A stretch of DNA of 64,000 nt, taken from the NCBI GenBank assembly GCA_016293865.1, contig JAEDDG010000007.1:1-64000 (forward strand). The letters run 5' to 3'. The position numbers and the translations under genes were made by a program. Below are positions 27,086 to 36,253 of this stretch, in pieces (within the stretch, counting starts at the first letter, position 1; each line of letters opens with the position of its first letter). The notes beneath the pieces are model-generated. The model saw only the letters and a program-made list of their open reading frames with translations, was not told the DNA's origin and did not search any database. Source of the stretch: Oscillospiraceae bacterium (GTDB taxonomy: Bacteria; Bacillota; Clostridia; Oscillospirales; Oscillospiraceae).

Positions 27086-27722
27086 TGAATTGACCACCTT
27101 TCTCTTCGGTTGTATTTGTATCTTTCTCCTGATCAGCAGCTGCGCGCGCAGCTTTCACTGACCGAAAAACGAACGGAAGCAGGGCCCTGACAGCATCCAG
27201 AACAACTATTGTCAGCTGGATGCACAGAGATACACGGTCACTGTCCGCAGAAAAATCCACGTCAGTGCGCAGGTCGCGGTCGCGGACAATACACCCGTTT
27301 TCCAGCACCGGCAAAACCGTGCCGAAAAAAGCGGAGGCGCCGCCATAACACAGGGCGGCAGCACAGGGATCATCGCCGCCCGCCGCAACATAGTGAATGC
27401 AGAGCCGGTCAAACCGCAGGCGCGGCAAAAGCGCGTCCAGAAGCCCGCGAATGTCACCAAGTGAAGCCTTCAGGCCGCCGGGACTGCCCGGTTTCTTCGG
27501 TTCCGCAGACTTCTGCTCAGCCGGCTGCTTTTTCTTTTTCCGCGCCTTCCCGGGTCTGTTCAACAGCCCGAAAAGATCAATTTTAACCGGGCCGGCAATG
27601 ATATACACGCGAAGGCCGTCCTCATCATACAGAATCCGAACGCCCACATGCAGAAGCAGGACAACGATTATCAGCAGCAGCAGAAAAATGAGAATTCCGC
27701 CGGCGATCCAAAGCGCGGTCAT
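27078..27722 (-). CDS. DUF2953 (YtfI-like) membrane-anchored protein
   Basis: 214 residues. One N-terminal transmembrane helix (about 4-27, rich in Leu/Val/Ile) is followed by the DUF2953 core with the VRILYDEDGLRVYIIAG start, a Lys/Pro-rich low-complexity stretch (KARKKKKQPAEQKS), and a C-terminal hydrophobic segment. The Bacillus homologue ytfI pairs with ytfJ and is linked to sporulation. It overlaps scpB upstream and ytfJ downstream (ATGA and eight bases), so all are one operon. Confidence 0.85.
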   Translation of the reverse strand: MTALWIAGGILIFLLLLIIVVLLLHVGVRILYDEDGLRVYIIAGPVKIDLFGLLNRPGKARKKKKQPAEQKSAEPKKPGSPGGLKASLGDIRGLLDALLPRLRFDRLCIHYVAAGGDDPCAAALCYGGASAFFGTVLPVLENGCIVRDRDLRTDVDFSADSDRVSLCIQLTIVVLDAVRALLPFVFRSVKAARAAADQEKDTNTTEEKGGQFNG

Positions 27723-28333
27723 GCCTCACTCCCTCCGGTCTCCGGTGTTTCTTCGTCCGGAATTTCCGCTTTCAGTGCGGCGATTGCGTTTTCCAGCTTC
27801 AGCTGCTCCGGATCGGCATCCCTTGCCTCCGGAAGCGGCGGAAGCTCTTCCAGGCTGGAAATGCCGAAAGTCCGCAAAAACGCCTTTGTCGTCACATAAA
27901 GCGCCGGTCTGCCCGGAACAGGCAGGCGGCCGCTTTGTTCAATCAGCCCTCTGTCCGTCAGCATTCCTATTGTGTAGGAGCAGTCGACACCGCGCACCTG
28001 CTCCACATAGGACTTTGTGACCGGCTGGTAATAGGCAACCACCGCCAGCACCTCCAGTGCCGACTGGGACAGCTGCGGCGGCTTGCGCGCCTCCAGCGCA
28101 GTGCGGATCAGGTCGGCATACTCCGGCGCTGAACAAAGCTGCAGCGCGTTTTCCAGCTGAACAAGCCGGATTCCCGCGCGGCGGGCCTGATACTGTTCGT
28201 CCAGATGCGAAGCAGCCGCCAGAACCGTCTTTGCATCGGACGCACAGACGGCGGCAATCCGGTCCACGCCGACCGGCTCACCGGACGCAAATAGTATGCC
28301 CTCGATAATCCCTTCCAAATCACGAATTTCCAT
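27719..28333 (-). CDS. scpB: Segregation and condensation protein B
   Basis: Winged-helix accessory subunit of the SMC condensin, 204 residues. The start of the conserved region is DLEGIIEGILFASGEPV, and the motif QSALEVLAVVAYYQPVTKSYVEQVRGVDC marks the second winged helix. I start at the ATG at 28333, seven bases after GGAGGG; long in-frame sequence upstream is read-through of scpA in another frame. It overlaps scpA by 14 bases. Confidence 0.95.
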   Translation of the reverse strand: MEIRDLEGIIEGILFASGEPVGVDRIAAVCASDAKTVLAAASHLDEQYQARRAGIRLVQLENALQLCSAPEYADLIRTALEARKPPQLSQSALEVLAVVAYYQPVTKSYVEQVRGVDCSYTIGMLTDRGLIEQSGRLPVPGRPALYVTTKAFLRTFGISSLEELPPLPEARDADPEQLKLENAIAALKAEIPDEETPETGGSEA

Positions 28334-29096
28334 TTTCATTCCCTCCGGCGCCCTGAGCTGCACAGGCAACAAGCAAATCTTCCCCGGCATCCGTAATCGC
28401 AACCGCACCTTCACTGCAAAGCTCCAGCAGTGCGATAAACGTAGCCACAAGCTCTGTCCGGCTGCGGCTGTCACGGTAGAGGGATTTGAGAAAAACAGCG
28501 CCATGCCGCCGCAGTGTCATCAGGATTTCCTCCGATTTTTTGGACACGGAATAGATAATCGGCCTGGGAATGGACACCTGCGGTCCCGCTGCGCTGAGCT
28601 TATCCTCACTGGCCAGCACGCGGCGCATGGCCTCATAGAGTTCTTTCCTGTCATGGGAGTACCTGTAATCCTGACTGCGCTTTTCCGGCTCAGGCGGCTT
28701 GGAAAAAAGCCCGCTGCCGGTCCTGTACATCTCAGCAAAAGCGTCAGTCACGCTGCGGATGCGGGTGCAGACCTCTCTGCCCTGCAGCGTTTCCAGCGAA
28801 CGCATCAGCTGCTCCAGCTCAGACGGCTCTTTTTCTTCCGACAGCAGCATTTTGGTCTTGATGTACACAAGGTAGGAAGCCATCGACACGAATTCGCTGG
28901 CGATTTCCAGATCCATCGTCTTCATCTCGTCCAAATACGCCATGTACTGATCCAGCAGCTGTGCGATCTGAATATCACGGATTTCAATTTTATTCTTGCT
29001 CAAAAGCTGCAAAATCAGGGTCAGCGGACCTTCAAAATCATCCAGCTCTTCCCTGTTTTTTACAATACCCTCAAGCCTGAAAGTGGGGTCTGTCAT
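28320..29096 (-). CDS. scpA: Segregation and condensation protein A (kleisin)
   Basis: Kleisin subunit of condensin, 258 residues. The N-terminal SMC-neck-binding helix contains RLEGIVKNREELDDFEGPLTLIL-type sequence, then LLSKNKIEIRDIQIAQLLDQYM, and the C-terminal winged helix ends with FIALLELCSEGAVAI. It bridges SMC heads and is needed for chromosome segregation. It lies ten bases downstream of an M50 protease gene and overlaps scpB. Confidence 0.95.
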   Translation of the reverse strand: MTDPTFRLEGIVKNREELDDFEGPLTLILQLLSKNKIEIRDIQIAQLLDQYMAYLDEMKTMDLEIASEFVSMASYLVYIKTKMLLSEEKEPSELEQLMRSLETLQGREVCTRIRSVTDAFAEMYRTGSGLFSKPPEPEKRSQDYRYSHDRKELYEAMRRVLASEDKLSAAGPQVSIPRPIIYSVSKKSEEILMTLRRHGAVFLKSLYRDSRSRTELVATFIALLELCSEGAVAITDAGEDLLVACAAQGAGGNENGNS

Positions 29097-29106
29097 TCTG
29101 TCACCC

Positions 29107-29781
29107 TTACATGAAAAGCAGCGTCAGGCCGTTTGCCCACTGGGCAACGACAAAAAAGCGGTCAAAAAGGAACGTCAGCACGGTACTCAGAACATTGGTC
29201 AGCGCACCTGTGACCATAATCACCACCAGCAGGATCATCCCATAGCGCTCATACCGCATAAGCTGATCATACGCCCGGTCGGAAATAACGGAAAACAGGA
29301 TCTTGGACCCGTCCAGCGGCGGAATGGGGATCAGATTGAAAACCGCCAGAGACAGGCTCAGATAGGCTGTGATGTAAATCAGGTTCAGGACAAAGCCGCC
29401 TGCCGCTGAACTGTATAAAAACACATACACAAAACCGTACAGCAGCAGCGAAACCAACGAGATGAGAACATTCGCCAGCGGACCTGCCAGCGCCGTAACC
29501 GCCATGCCGCGCTTCGGATTTTTGAAATTGCGCATATCAACGGGGACCGGCTTTGCCCAGCCGAAATGAACGATGACCATCATCAGCAGGCCGACAGGAT
29601 CAATGTGGCGCAGCGGGTTCAGTGTCAGCCTGCCGGCGCGCCTGGCCGTATTGTCCCCCAGTTTATAGGCCACAAAGCCATGGGCCAGCTCATGCAGCGT
29701 AATGCACACAAGAGCCGGAATCACATAATACAAAATGTCCGTCAGCACGGACCAGTCCAGGTTTTTCAGAATATTTCCCAT
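29107..29781 (-). CDS. Site-2 protease family (M50) membrane metalloprotease
   Basis: 224 residues with about five membrane helices. The zinc motif HELAH occurs in ITLHELAHGF near residue 30 and the second zinc-ligand motif is PPLDGSKI near residue 155. It belongs to the short S2P group without PDZ or CBS domains, commonly found in clostridia next to scpAB. Substrate unknown. It starts 12 bases after the engB stop. Confidence 0.92.
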   Translation of the reverse strand: MGNILKNLDWSVLTDILYYVIPALVCITLHELAHGFVAYKLGDNTARRAGRLTLNPLRHIDPVGLLMMVIVHFGWAKPVPVDMRNFKNPKRGMAVTALAGPLANVLISLVSLLLYGFVYVFLYSSAAGGFVLNLIYITAYLSLSLAVFNLIPIPPLDGSKILFSVISDRAYDQLMRYERYGMILLVVIMVTGALTNVLSTVLTFLFDRFFVVAQWANGLTLLFM

Positions 29782-29793
29782 AGCACCATTGTA

Positions 29794-30381
29794 TCATATC
29801 TGCGCCGCTTTGCAAATCAGATTCAAAAGCATCTCCCGGCCTTCGCCCTTTTCAGCGGAAAACGGCAGGACAGTTGTCTCCTCCGGCAGCTCCAGTGTCT
29901 CGCGGATGCAGGCCAGATTCGGTTCAATTTCGTTTTTTTTCAGCTTGTCCAGCTTATTGGCCACAACCACCATGGGTCTCATTGTGGATTTAAACCACTG
30001 TGCCATGGTCACATCATCCGCAGTGGGTTTATGCCGGGCGTCAACAATCATAACGCCCAGCGTGACAAGCTCCGGCTCTGAAAAAAAAGCCTCCATCAGT
30101 CTGCCCCAGCGGTCTCTCTCCGCCTTGGGAACTTTTGCATAGCCGTAGCCCGGCAGATCGACAAAATACAGCTTTTCATCGATTCTGAAATAATTCACAT
30201 GAATCGTCTTTCCCGGTGCGGCGCCCACGCGTGCAAAGTTTTTCCGGTTCAGCAGACGGTTGATGACAGACGACTTTCCCACATTGGATTTCCCTGCGAA
30301 AACAATGGACGGCAGCCCGTCGCGGATGAAAGACGCCGGCTTCACAGCAGATGTCACAAAGACAGCATTGTTTACATTCAT
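29794..30381 (-). CDS. engB: Ribosome-biogenesis GTP-binding protein EngB (YihA/YsxC)
   Basis: GTPase needed for 50S subunit assembly, 195 residues. The P-loop is FAGKSNVGKSS, G2 Thr lies in APGKTIHVNYF, G3 is DLPGYG and G4 is ANKLDK. It is directly downstream of lon (seven bases), the conserved clpX-lon-engB order. Normal length and complete. Confidence 0.96.
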   Translation of the reverse strand: MNVNNAVFVTSAVKPASFIRDGLPSIVFAGKSNVGKSSVINRLLNRKNFARVGAAPGKTIHVNYFRIDEKLYFVDLPGYGYAKVPKAERDRWGRLMEAFFSEPELVTLGVMIVDARHKPTADDVTMAQWFKSTMRPMVVVANKLDKLKKNEIEPNLACIRETLELPEETTVLPFSAEKGEGREMLLNLICKAAQI

Positions 30382-30388
30382 ATGTCAC

Positions 30389-32812
30389 CTATTGCCGGAT
30401 AGACGGTCCGGCACCTTCGCTGCGCCGGACGGCAGGCATTGCGGCAGCCTCCTGCTCTTTTTCCCGTCTTGTGTTGAAATCGATCGCCACATCCAGGATT
30501 TTATCCACATGATCTGTGGTGATGAAGTTCAGCGCGCGCCGCACATCCTGATCGATTTCCTCCAGATCCGCCGCGTTGTCCGCGGGAAGAATCACCGTCC
30601 GCACTCCGTTGCGCAGCGCGGCCATCGTCTTCTCCTTCAGCCCGCCGATGGGCAGGATACGGCCATTCAGCGTGATCTCTCCGGTCATGGCAATATCGCG
30701 CCGTACCGGGCATCTGGTCAGCGCAGAGACAACGGCTACCGTAATGGTGATGCCGGCAGATGGTCCGTCCTTCGGCACCGCGCCCTCCGGGAAGTGGATG
30801 TGGATGTCCTTCGTTTTATAAAAATCACGGTCAATGCCCAGCTTGTCTGCACGGCTGCGGATATAGGAAACAGCTGCATGCGCAGACTCCTTCATCACGT
30901 CGCCCAGATTGCCGGTCAGTTCAAGCTTTCCGCTTCCCTCAAGAACATTGACCTCGACCTCAAGTATTTCACCGCCGGCTGAGGTCCAGGCAAGGCCCTT
31001 CACAATACCGATCTCATCCTTGTGCGCCAGTCTGTCGGGCTTGAATCTGCGCGGCCCAAGCAGCCGTTCCAGATCATCCAGACGGACGGAAACGGATTTC
31101 GCCTCTCCGCCGGCAATCTGCACGGCAGCTTTTCTGCACAGCGCGCCGATCTCCCGCTCCAGCTGCCGGACGCCGGATTCTCTTGTATAACCGTCGATTA
31201 CACCGCGGATTGCCTCCGGCCCGATTTTGAACTGACCGGCGGACAGGCCGTGCTTTCTGCGCTGCTTGCGGATCAGGTAGTTCTGGGCGATGTGCAGCTT
31301 TTCCTCGTCCGTATAGCTGGAAAGTTCAATGACTTCCATTCTGTCCAGGAGCGGCCGCGGAATTGTGTCCACAGTATTGGCAGTCGTAATAAAGAATACA
31401 TTTGAAAGGTCAAACGGAACCTCAAGAAAATGGTCGCGGAATGTGGAATTCTGCTCCGGATCCAGCGCCTCCAGCAGCGCCGATGCCGGGTCTCCCCGGA
31501 AATCATTGCCCAGCTTGTCGATTTCATCCAGCAGCAGCAGCGGATTGTTTGCGCCTGCCTGATTGACAGCGGTGATAATCCGGCCCGGCATAGCGCCCAC
31601 ATAGGTCTTTCTGTGTCCGCGGATCTCCGCCTCATCATGTACGCCGCCCAGAGACACCCGCGCAAGCCTGCGGTTTGTTGCTCTGGCAATGCTGATGGCC
31701 ACAGACGTTTTGCCCACACCCGGCGGTCCCACAAGGCAGAGAATGGCGCCCTTCATATCCGGTGCAAGCTTGCGGACTGCCAGCTGCTCAATCACGCGCT
31801 CTTTCACTTTTTCAAGGCCGAAATGATCCTCATCCAGGATCTTCCGTGCTGTTTTGATATTCAGGCGCTCCTTTGTCGCGGTATGCCAGGGCAGACCCAG
31901 GCACAAATCCAGATAGCTGCGGATCACGGATGCCTCCGCGCTGCCGTAACTCTGTCTTCCCAGCCGCTCCGCCTCCTTGAACAGGTGGGCCTGCGTCTCC
32001 TCCGGAAGCTTCAGCGCGGCAATCCGGTCATGGTACTCCTCAGCCTCGGATTGCACGTCGTCCTCGCCGAGTTCGCCGCGGATGACCCGCAGCTGCTCGC
32101 GCAGCACGTTTTCCTTCTGGATCTCCGACAGCTGTTCGTGGAGCTTGTCGTTGATTTCGTGTTCTATGGTCAGCACCTGCACCTCACGCGAAAGAATGCG
32201 GCTCAGTTTTTTCAGGCGCTTGAGCGCATCAAGCGTTTCCAGGATCTCCTGCTTTTCCGTATATTTCAGACCGGAATTCTGCGCAATATAATCGGCCACG
32301 TAGCTGGGGTCCGTGCTGAGTGTCAGGCCCACAAGGGTCTCCGGCACGCTGGCGCCGGATGCAGATACATACGCATTGTATACGCTGAGCACCTGACGCA
32401 AAAGCGCCTCCGTCCTCGTCTTTCCCGCGCTGACCGGCGGGATATCCAGCGCACGCACCACGGCAGAGGCCGGCTCTGCGCCGCCGTTATATGAAATCAT
32501 CTGCGCGCGGCAGCAGCCCTCCACCATCACACGCATGCAGTTATTCGGCATACGCAGGAACTGACGGATTGTGCAGATCGTCCCGACCCCATACAGGTCG
32601 TCCCTCTCCGGATATTCCTTCAGAATGTCGCGCTGGGCCACCAGAAAAATACGCCTGTCCGCCTCAGCAGCGGCGTTCAGGGCCGCAATGGACGCAGTTC
32701 TTTCCACATCAAAATTTATAATCATTTCCGGGAACACAGTGATCCCGCGCAGGGCCATCACCGGCAGGGTTTCGTCCGGAAAAACAGATTCATTTTTGCT
32801 TTGTTCGCTCAT
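30389..32812 (-). CDS. lon: ATP-dependent protease Lon
   Basis: Cytoplasmic AAA+ serine protease for damaged and regulatory proteins, about 807 residues. It has an N-terminal substrate-binding LAN domain, Walker A GPPGVGKTS, Walker B LLLLDEIDKLG, and a C-terminal protease domain with catalytic Ser in KDGPSAGIT and the paired Lys further on. I use the ATG at 32812, seven bases after AAGGAG; residues encoded upstream would cover an inverted repeat. It is followed by engB and preceded by clpX. Confidence 0.97.
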   Translation of the reverse strand: MSEQSKNESVFPDETLPVMALRGITVFPEMIINFDVERTASIAALNAAAEADRRIFLVAQRDILKEYPERDDLYGVGTICTIRQFLRMPNNCMRVMVEGCCRAQMISYNGGAEPASAVVRALDIPPVSAGKTRTEALLRQVLSVYNAYVSASGASVPETLVGLTLSTDPSYVADYIAQNSGLKYTEKQEILETLDALKRLKKLSRILSREVQVLTIEHEINDKLHEQLSEIQKENVLREQLRVIRGELGEDDVQSEAEEYHDRIAALKLPEETQAHLFKEAERLGRQSYGSAEASVIRSYLDLCLGLPWHTATKERLNIKTARKILDEDHFGLEKVKERVIEQLAVRKLAPDMKGAILCLVGPPGVGKTSVAISIARATNRRLARVSLGGVHDEAEIRGHRKTYVGAMPGRIITAVNQAGANNPLLLLDEIDKLGNDFRGDPASALLEALDPEQNSTFRDHFLEVPFDLSNVFFITTANTVDTIPRPLLDRMEVIELSSYTDEEKLHIAQNYLIRKQRRKHGLSAGQFKIGPEAIRGVIDGYTRESGVRQLEREIGALCRKAAVQIAGGEAKSVSVRLDDLERLLGPRRFKPDRLAHKDEIGIVKGLAWTSAGGEILEVEVNVLEGSGKLELTGNLGDVMKESAHAAVSYIRSRADKLGIDRDFYKTKDIHIHFPEGAVPKDGPSAGITITVAVVSALTRCPVRRDIAMTGEITLNGRILPIGGLKEKTMAALRNGVRTVILPADNAADLEEIDQDVRRALNFITTDHVDKILDVAIDFNTRREKEQEAAAMPAVRRSEGAGPSIRQ

Positions 32813-32848
32813 ATCTGCACTCCTTTGCAGAGAATTCACAGAATTTTC

Positions 32849-32876
32849 CAAGAGCCGCACAAATGTGCGGCTCTTG
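32849..32876 (-). terminator. Hairpin between clpX and lon
   Basis: Perfect 12-bp stem CAAGAGCCGCAC / GTGCGGCTCTTG (32849-32860, 32865-32876) with loop AAAT. No T-run follows on the minus strand (GAAAATTC), so it may be a partial terminator or stabiliser that separates clpX and lon expression. Confidence 0.65.
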
Positions 32877-32886
32877 CATGTCTGTA

Positions 32887-34161
32887 TCACGCAGTAACGG
32901 AATCCGGATCAATCTGCGGCTTCGGCCTGTGCAGGATCCGGGGCTGTGCGCCGTCTTCGACGCACTCTTTTGTAATGATAACCTTCCCGATCCGCTCATC
33001 GGAAGGGACGTCGTACATAATGCCCTGCATGACCTTTTCCATAATGGAACGCAGGCCGCGGGCGCCGATCTCCAGCTGAATTGCGCGGTCGGCAATCGCC
33101 GCGATGGCTTCATCCGTAAACTCCAGCTCAACACGGTCATAGCTCATCAGCGCCTTGTACTGACGCGTCAGCGCGTTTTTCGGCTCCGTCAGAATCCGGA
33201 TCAGATCCTCGCGCTTCAGACTTGACAGCGTGGACAGGATCGGCAGCCGGCCGATCAGTTCCGGAATGATACCGAATTTGATCAGATCATGAGGCTGGAC
33301 ATTTTTCAGACACTCGCCCACATCCAGGTCGCTCTTGCTTCTGACTTCCGCACCGAAGCCGATCTGTTTTTTGTCCTGCCGGCTCTCAATGATTTTTTCC
33401 AGGCCGTCAAAGGCGCCGCCGCATATGAAGAGAATGTTTGTCGTATCAATGCTGATAAACTCCTGATGCGGGTGCTTCCGTCCGCCCTGAGGCGGGACAT
33501 TGGCCACTGTGCCTTCCAGGATCTTCAGCAGCGCCTGCTGCACACCCTCGCCCGAGACATCACGGGTGATGGATGTATTCTCGCTTTTGCGGGCGATTTT
33601 ATCAATCTCATCCACATAGATGATTCCCCGCTGCGCCGCTTCCACGTCAAAATCAGCTGCCTGCAGAAGGCGCAGGAGAATGTTCTCCACATCGTCGCCC
33701 ACATAGCCGGCCTCTGTCAGCGTTGTCGCGTCGGCAATGGCAAACGGGACGTTCAGCATGCGCGCCAGCGTCTGCGCAAAAAGCGTCTTGCCGCTGCCGG
33801 TCGGACCGATCAGCAGTATATTGCTCTTCTGTATCTCAGCCTCATTATTCTCGGCAAAATAGATCCGCTTGTAATGGTTGTAGACGGCGACTGAAAGCGC
33901 AATTTTTGCCTGCTCCTGACCGATGATATACTCATCCAGCACCGCACGCATTTCCGCAGGCCGCGGCAGGCGCTTAAACTCGATATCCGGCTTTTCAGTC
34001 TCAGGCTCTGCAGCCGTCTTGTTGCCCAGAATTTCATTGCACAGTGCAATGCACTCATTGCAGATGAATGCGTTCTGGCCGGCAATGATTCTCTCGACCT
34101 GACTCTGGCGCTTTCCGCAAAAGCTGCAGCGGATGATCTTGCCATCATCATTTTTCTGCAT
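32887..34161 (-). CDS. clpX: ATP-dependent Clp protease ATP-binding subunit ClpX
   Basis: Unfoldase partner of ClpP, 424 residues. The N-terminal zinc-binding domain holds CSFCGK and CNECIALC. The AAA+ domain has Walker A GPTGSGKT, Walker B IIYVDEIDKIA and the sensor segment FIPELIGRLPI region. IGF-type loop KQIGFGAEV contacts ClpP. It lies 27 bases after clpP, completing the tig-clpP-clpX order. Confidence 0.97.
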   Translation of the reverse strand: MQKNDDGKIIRCSFCGKRQSQVERIIAGQNAFICNECIALCNEILGNKTAAEPETEKPDIEFKRLPRPAEMRAVLDEYIIGQEQAKIALSVAVYNHYKRIYFAENNEAEIQKSNILLIGPTGSGKTLFAQTLARMLNVPFAIADATTLTEAGYVGDDVENILLRLLQAADFDVEAAQRGIIYVDEIDKIARKSENTSITRDVSGEGVQQALLKILEGTVANVPPQGGRKHPHQEFISIDTTNILFICGGAFDGLEKIIESRQDKKQIGFGAEVRSKSDLDVGECLKNVQPHDLIKFGIIPELIGRLPILSTLSSLKREDLIRILTEPKNALTRQYKALMSYDRVELEFTDEAIAAIADRAIQLEIGARGLRSIMEKVMQGIMYDVPSDERIGKVIITKECVEDGAQPRILHRPKPQIDPDSVTA

Positions 34162-34188
34162 GGAAGATATATCCTTTCGCTTGTCTAC

Positions 34189-34770
34189 TCAGCGCTTTGC
34201 AATCACGCTGTCAATCAGGCCGAATTCCCTGGCCTCCTGGGCGCTCATGAAGTTGTCGCGCTCAGTCGCTTCACGAATCACATCCACGGATTTTCCCGTA
34301 TTCTCAGCCAGGATACGGTTCAGATTGTTCTTAATCCGCAGAATGTTCTCCGCGTGGATGCTGATGTCCGTCGCCTGTCCCTGGAAGCCGCCGGAAGGCT
34401 GATGAATCATGATTTCGGAATTCGGCAGCGCCAGCCGCTTGCCCTTGGCGCCGGCAGCCAGCAGGAACGCGCCCATGCTTGCAGCCAGACCCACACAGAT
34501 TGTGCTGACGTCAGCCTTGATATACTGCATCGTGTCATAAATCGCCATACCGGCCGTCACACTGCCGCCAGGGCTGTTGATGTAAAACTGAATGTCCTTA
34601 TCCGGATCCTGCGCTTCCAGATAGAGAAGCTGCGCCACAACCAGACTCGCCGTCGTGTCGTTCACTTCTTCGCCCAGGAAAATGATTCTGTCATTCAGAA
34701 GACGGGAAAAAATATCATACGAGCGTTCGCCTCTTGACGTCTGCTCAACCACATACGGAACCAAACTCAT
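34189..34770 (-). CDS. clpP: ATP-dependent Clp protease proteolytic subunit ClpP
   Basis: Serine protease ring subunit, 193 residues. The N-terminal processing region MSLVPYVVEQT is typical, catalytic Ser98 is in GLAASMGAF, His123 in EIMIHQPSGG, and the Asp triad residue lies near residue 172. The ATG at 34770 follows AAAGGAG by eight bases; an in-frame extension upstream would overlap tig and resembles no ClpP. It sits 85 bases after tig and just before clpX. Confidence 0.97.
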   Translation of the reverse strand: MSLVPYVVEQTSRGERSYDIFSRLLNDRIIFLGEEVNDTTASLVVAQLLYLEAQDPDKDIQFYINSPGGSVTAGMAIYDTMQYIKADVSTICVGLAASMGAFLLAAGAKGKRLALPNSEIMIHQPSGGFQGQATDISIHAENILRIKNNLNRILAENTGKSVDVIREATERDNFMSAQEAREFGLIDSVIAKR

Positions 34771-34855
34771 GCATGCCGCTCCTTTCGTTTCAAATCTCCA
34801 TTGCATTGCGTATTCGGAATTCCGGTCAATACATGTTATCCAGTCCTGCGCCGGC

Positions 34856-36130
34856 TTATTCAGCCTCCGCAGAAGAATAAACAAGCTCTTCGGCCTTGTC
34901 CAGTTTCAGCTGGCTCTTGATGGAGTCCTCGCCCACAACCTTCTTCAGCTCTTCAACAGGCGTGGAATACCGCTCAGAAGCAGCCTTATATTCTGCTTCA
35001 ACCTCGTCTGCCGTAATTTCGAAATCCTCGGTCTCTGCAATTTTCCGCATGGTGACCTCAGTCTTCAGCTGCTTTTCTGCCACAGGACGCATATAGGTGC
35101 GGTAGTTTTCAACCGTCATGCCCATCATCTGCAGGTATTTTTCAAAACTCATGCCCTGTGCGCTGAGATTGTAGCTGTAATTGGAGATCATGTTGTCGAT
35201 CTGCTCTTCCACCATGGCGTCGGGGATTTCTGCAGTAACGCCTTCCAGGACCTTGTTCATAACAGCTTCGCGGAACTCTGCGTTGCTCTCCGCCGTTTTC
35301 TGCTTCTCAATGCGCTCGCGGATGCTGGCCTTATACTCGTCCAGCGTATTGAACTCGGAAACATCCTTGACGAATTCGTCATCCAGCTCCGGCAGAATGC
35401 TCTCGCTGACCTTGTTGACCTTGACGTGGAACACAACCGCCTTGCCTGCGAGACCCTCGTGATAATCCTCTGGGAAAGTGATGTCCAGATCCTTCTCCTC
35501 GCCGGCAGACATGCCGATAACCTGCTCCTCAAAGCCGGGTACGAACTGATGGAAACCGAGAACCAGATCAAAGCCCTCGCCCTTGCCGCCGTCAAAGGGC
35601 TTGCCGTCCAGGAAGCCTTCAAAATCGATGTTGGCGGTGTCGCCGTCCTGTGCGGCGCGCTCAACGGTCTGAACCCGGGCATTGCGCTTGCGGGTGCCTT
35701 CAATATCTGCATTCACGTCGTCGTCCGTGACTTCAACGGTCCGCTTCGGCGCCTTGATGCCCTTGTACTCGCCCAGCGTGACTTCGGGATACAGTGCAAT
35801 CAGATAAGTCAGGTCAACGGATTTGTCATCCTGAATTTTGAAATCGGAAACGGAAGGACGGCCGACGATCTGCAGATCGCCGCTCTCGATGGCGCAGCTG
35901 ATGCCCTGGGGATACAGCGCTTCAATCGCGTCTTCATAAAAAACTTCCTTGCCGTACATGCTCTCTATAATTCTGCGGGGAACGTGGCCCTTGCGGAAAC
36001 CGGGTACCGCCAGTTTGCTCTTGTTTTTAAGGTAAGCGCCGTTGACAGCCTTGTCAAACTCTTCCTCTGTAAAATTGATGACCAGATCAGCTGTGTTCTT
36101 CTCTTTTTTTTCAATGCTCTTTACGTTCAC
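34856..36130 (-). CDS. tig: Trigger factor chaperone
   Basis: Ribosome-bound chaperone and prolyl isomerase, 424 residues. The ribosome-binding loop is GFRKGHVPRRIIE near residue 45, the FKBP-like domain (about 150-240) contains GDTANIDFEGFLDGKPFDGG-type sequence, and the helical C-terminal arms follow. It starts with GTG at 36130, eight bases after AGGAGG. A promoter is visible at 36190-36218. It heads the tig-clpP-clpX-lon-engB proteostasis block. Confidence 0.97.
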   Translation of the reverse strand: MNVKSIEKKEKNTADLVINFTEEEFDKAVNGAYLKNKSKLAVPGFRKGHVPRRIIESMYGKEVFYEDAIEALYPQGISCAIESGDLQIVGRPSVSDFKIQDDKSVDLTYLIALYPEVTLGEYKGIKAPKRTVEVTDDDVNADIEGTRKRNARVQTVERAAQDGDTANIDFEGFLDGKPFDGGKGEGFDLVLGFHQFVPGFEEQVIGMSAGEEKDLDITFPEDYHEGLAGKAVVFHVKVNKVSESILPELDDEFVKDVSEFNTLDEYKASIRERIEKQKTAESNAEFREAVMNKVLEGVTAEIPDAMVEEQIDNMISNYSYNLSAQGMSFEKYLQMMGMTVENYRTYMRPVAEKQLKTEVTMRKIAETEDFEITADEVEAEYKAASERYSTPVEELKKVVGEDSIKSQLKLDKAEELVYSSAEAE

Positions 36131-36189
36131 TTGTTTGGCCTCCTGTTATTCCATTCGCGCTTAATTCTGCGCAAAAACATGCGCATTAG

Positions 36190-36218
36190 AATATATCACA
36201 AGTCTGGTATGAATGCAA
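36190..36218 (-). promoter_or_regulatory. Sigma-A promoter of tig
   Basis: Minus strand TTGCAT (36218-36213), exactly 17 bases, then TATATT (36195-36190), about 60 bases upstream of the tig start. The untranslated leader contains a small repeat GCGCA...TGCGC. Confidence 0.75.
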
Positions 36219-36253
36219 TTATTTCTTAAAAATTTAACAATTTTTCCCGTTTT

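Noticed and set aside
34655..36229. 524-codon plus-strand frame opposite tig and clpP
   Set aside because: Antisense shadow of two certain minus-strand genes; composition reflects complement of GC-rich codons and shows no family motif.
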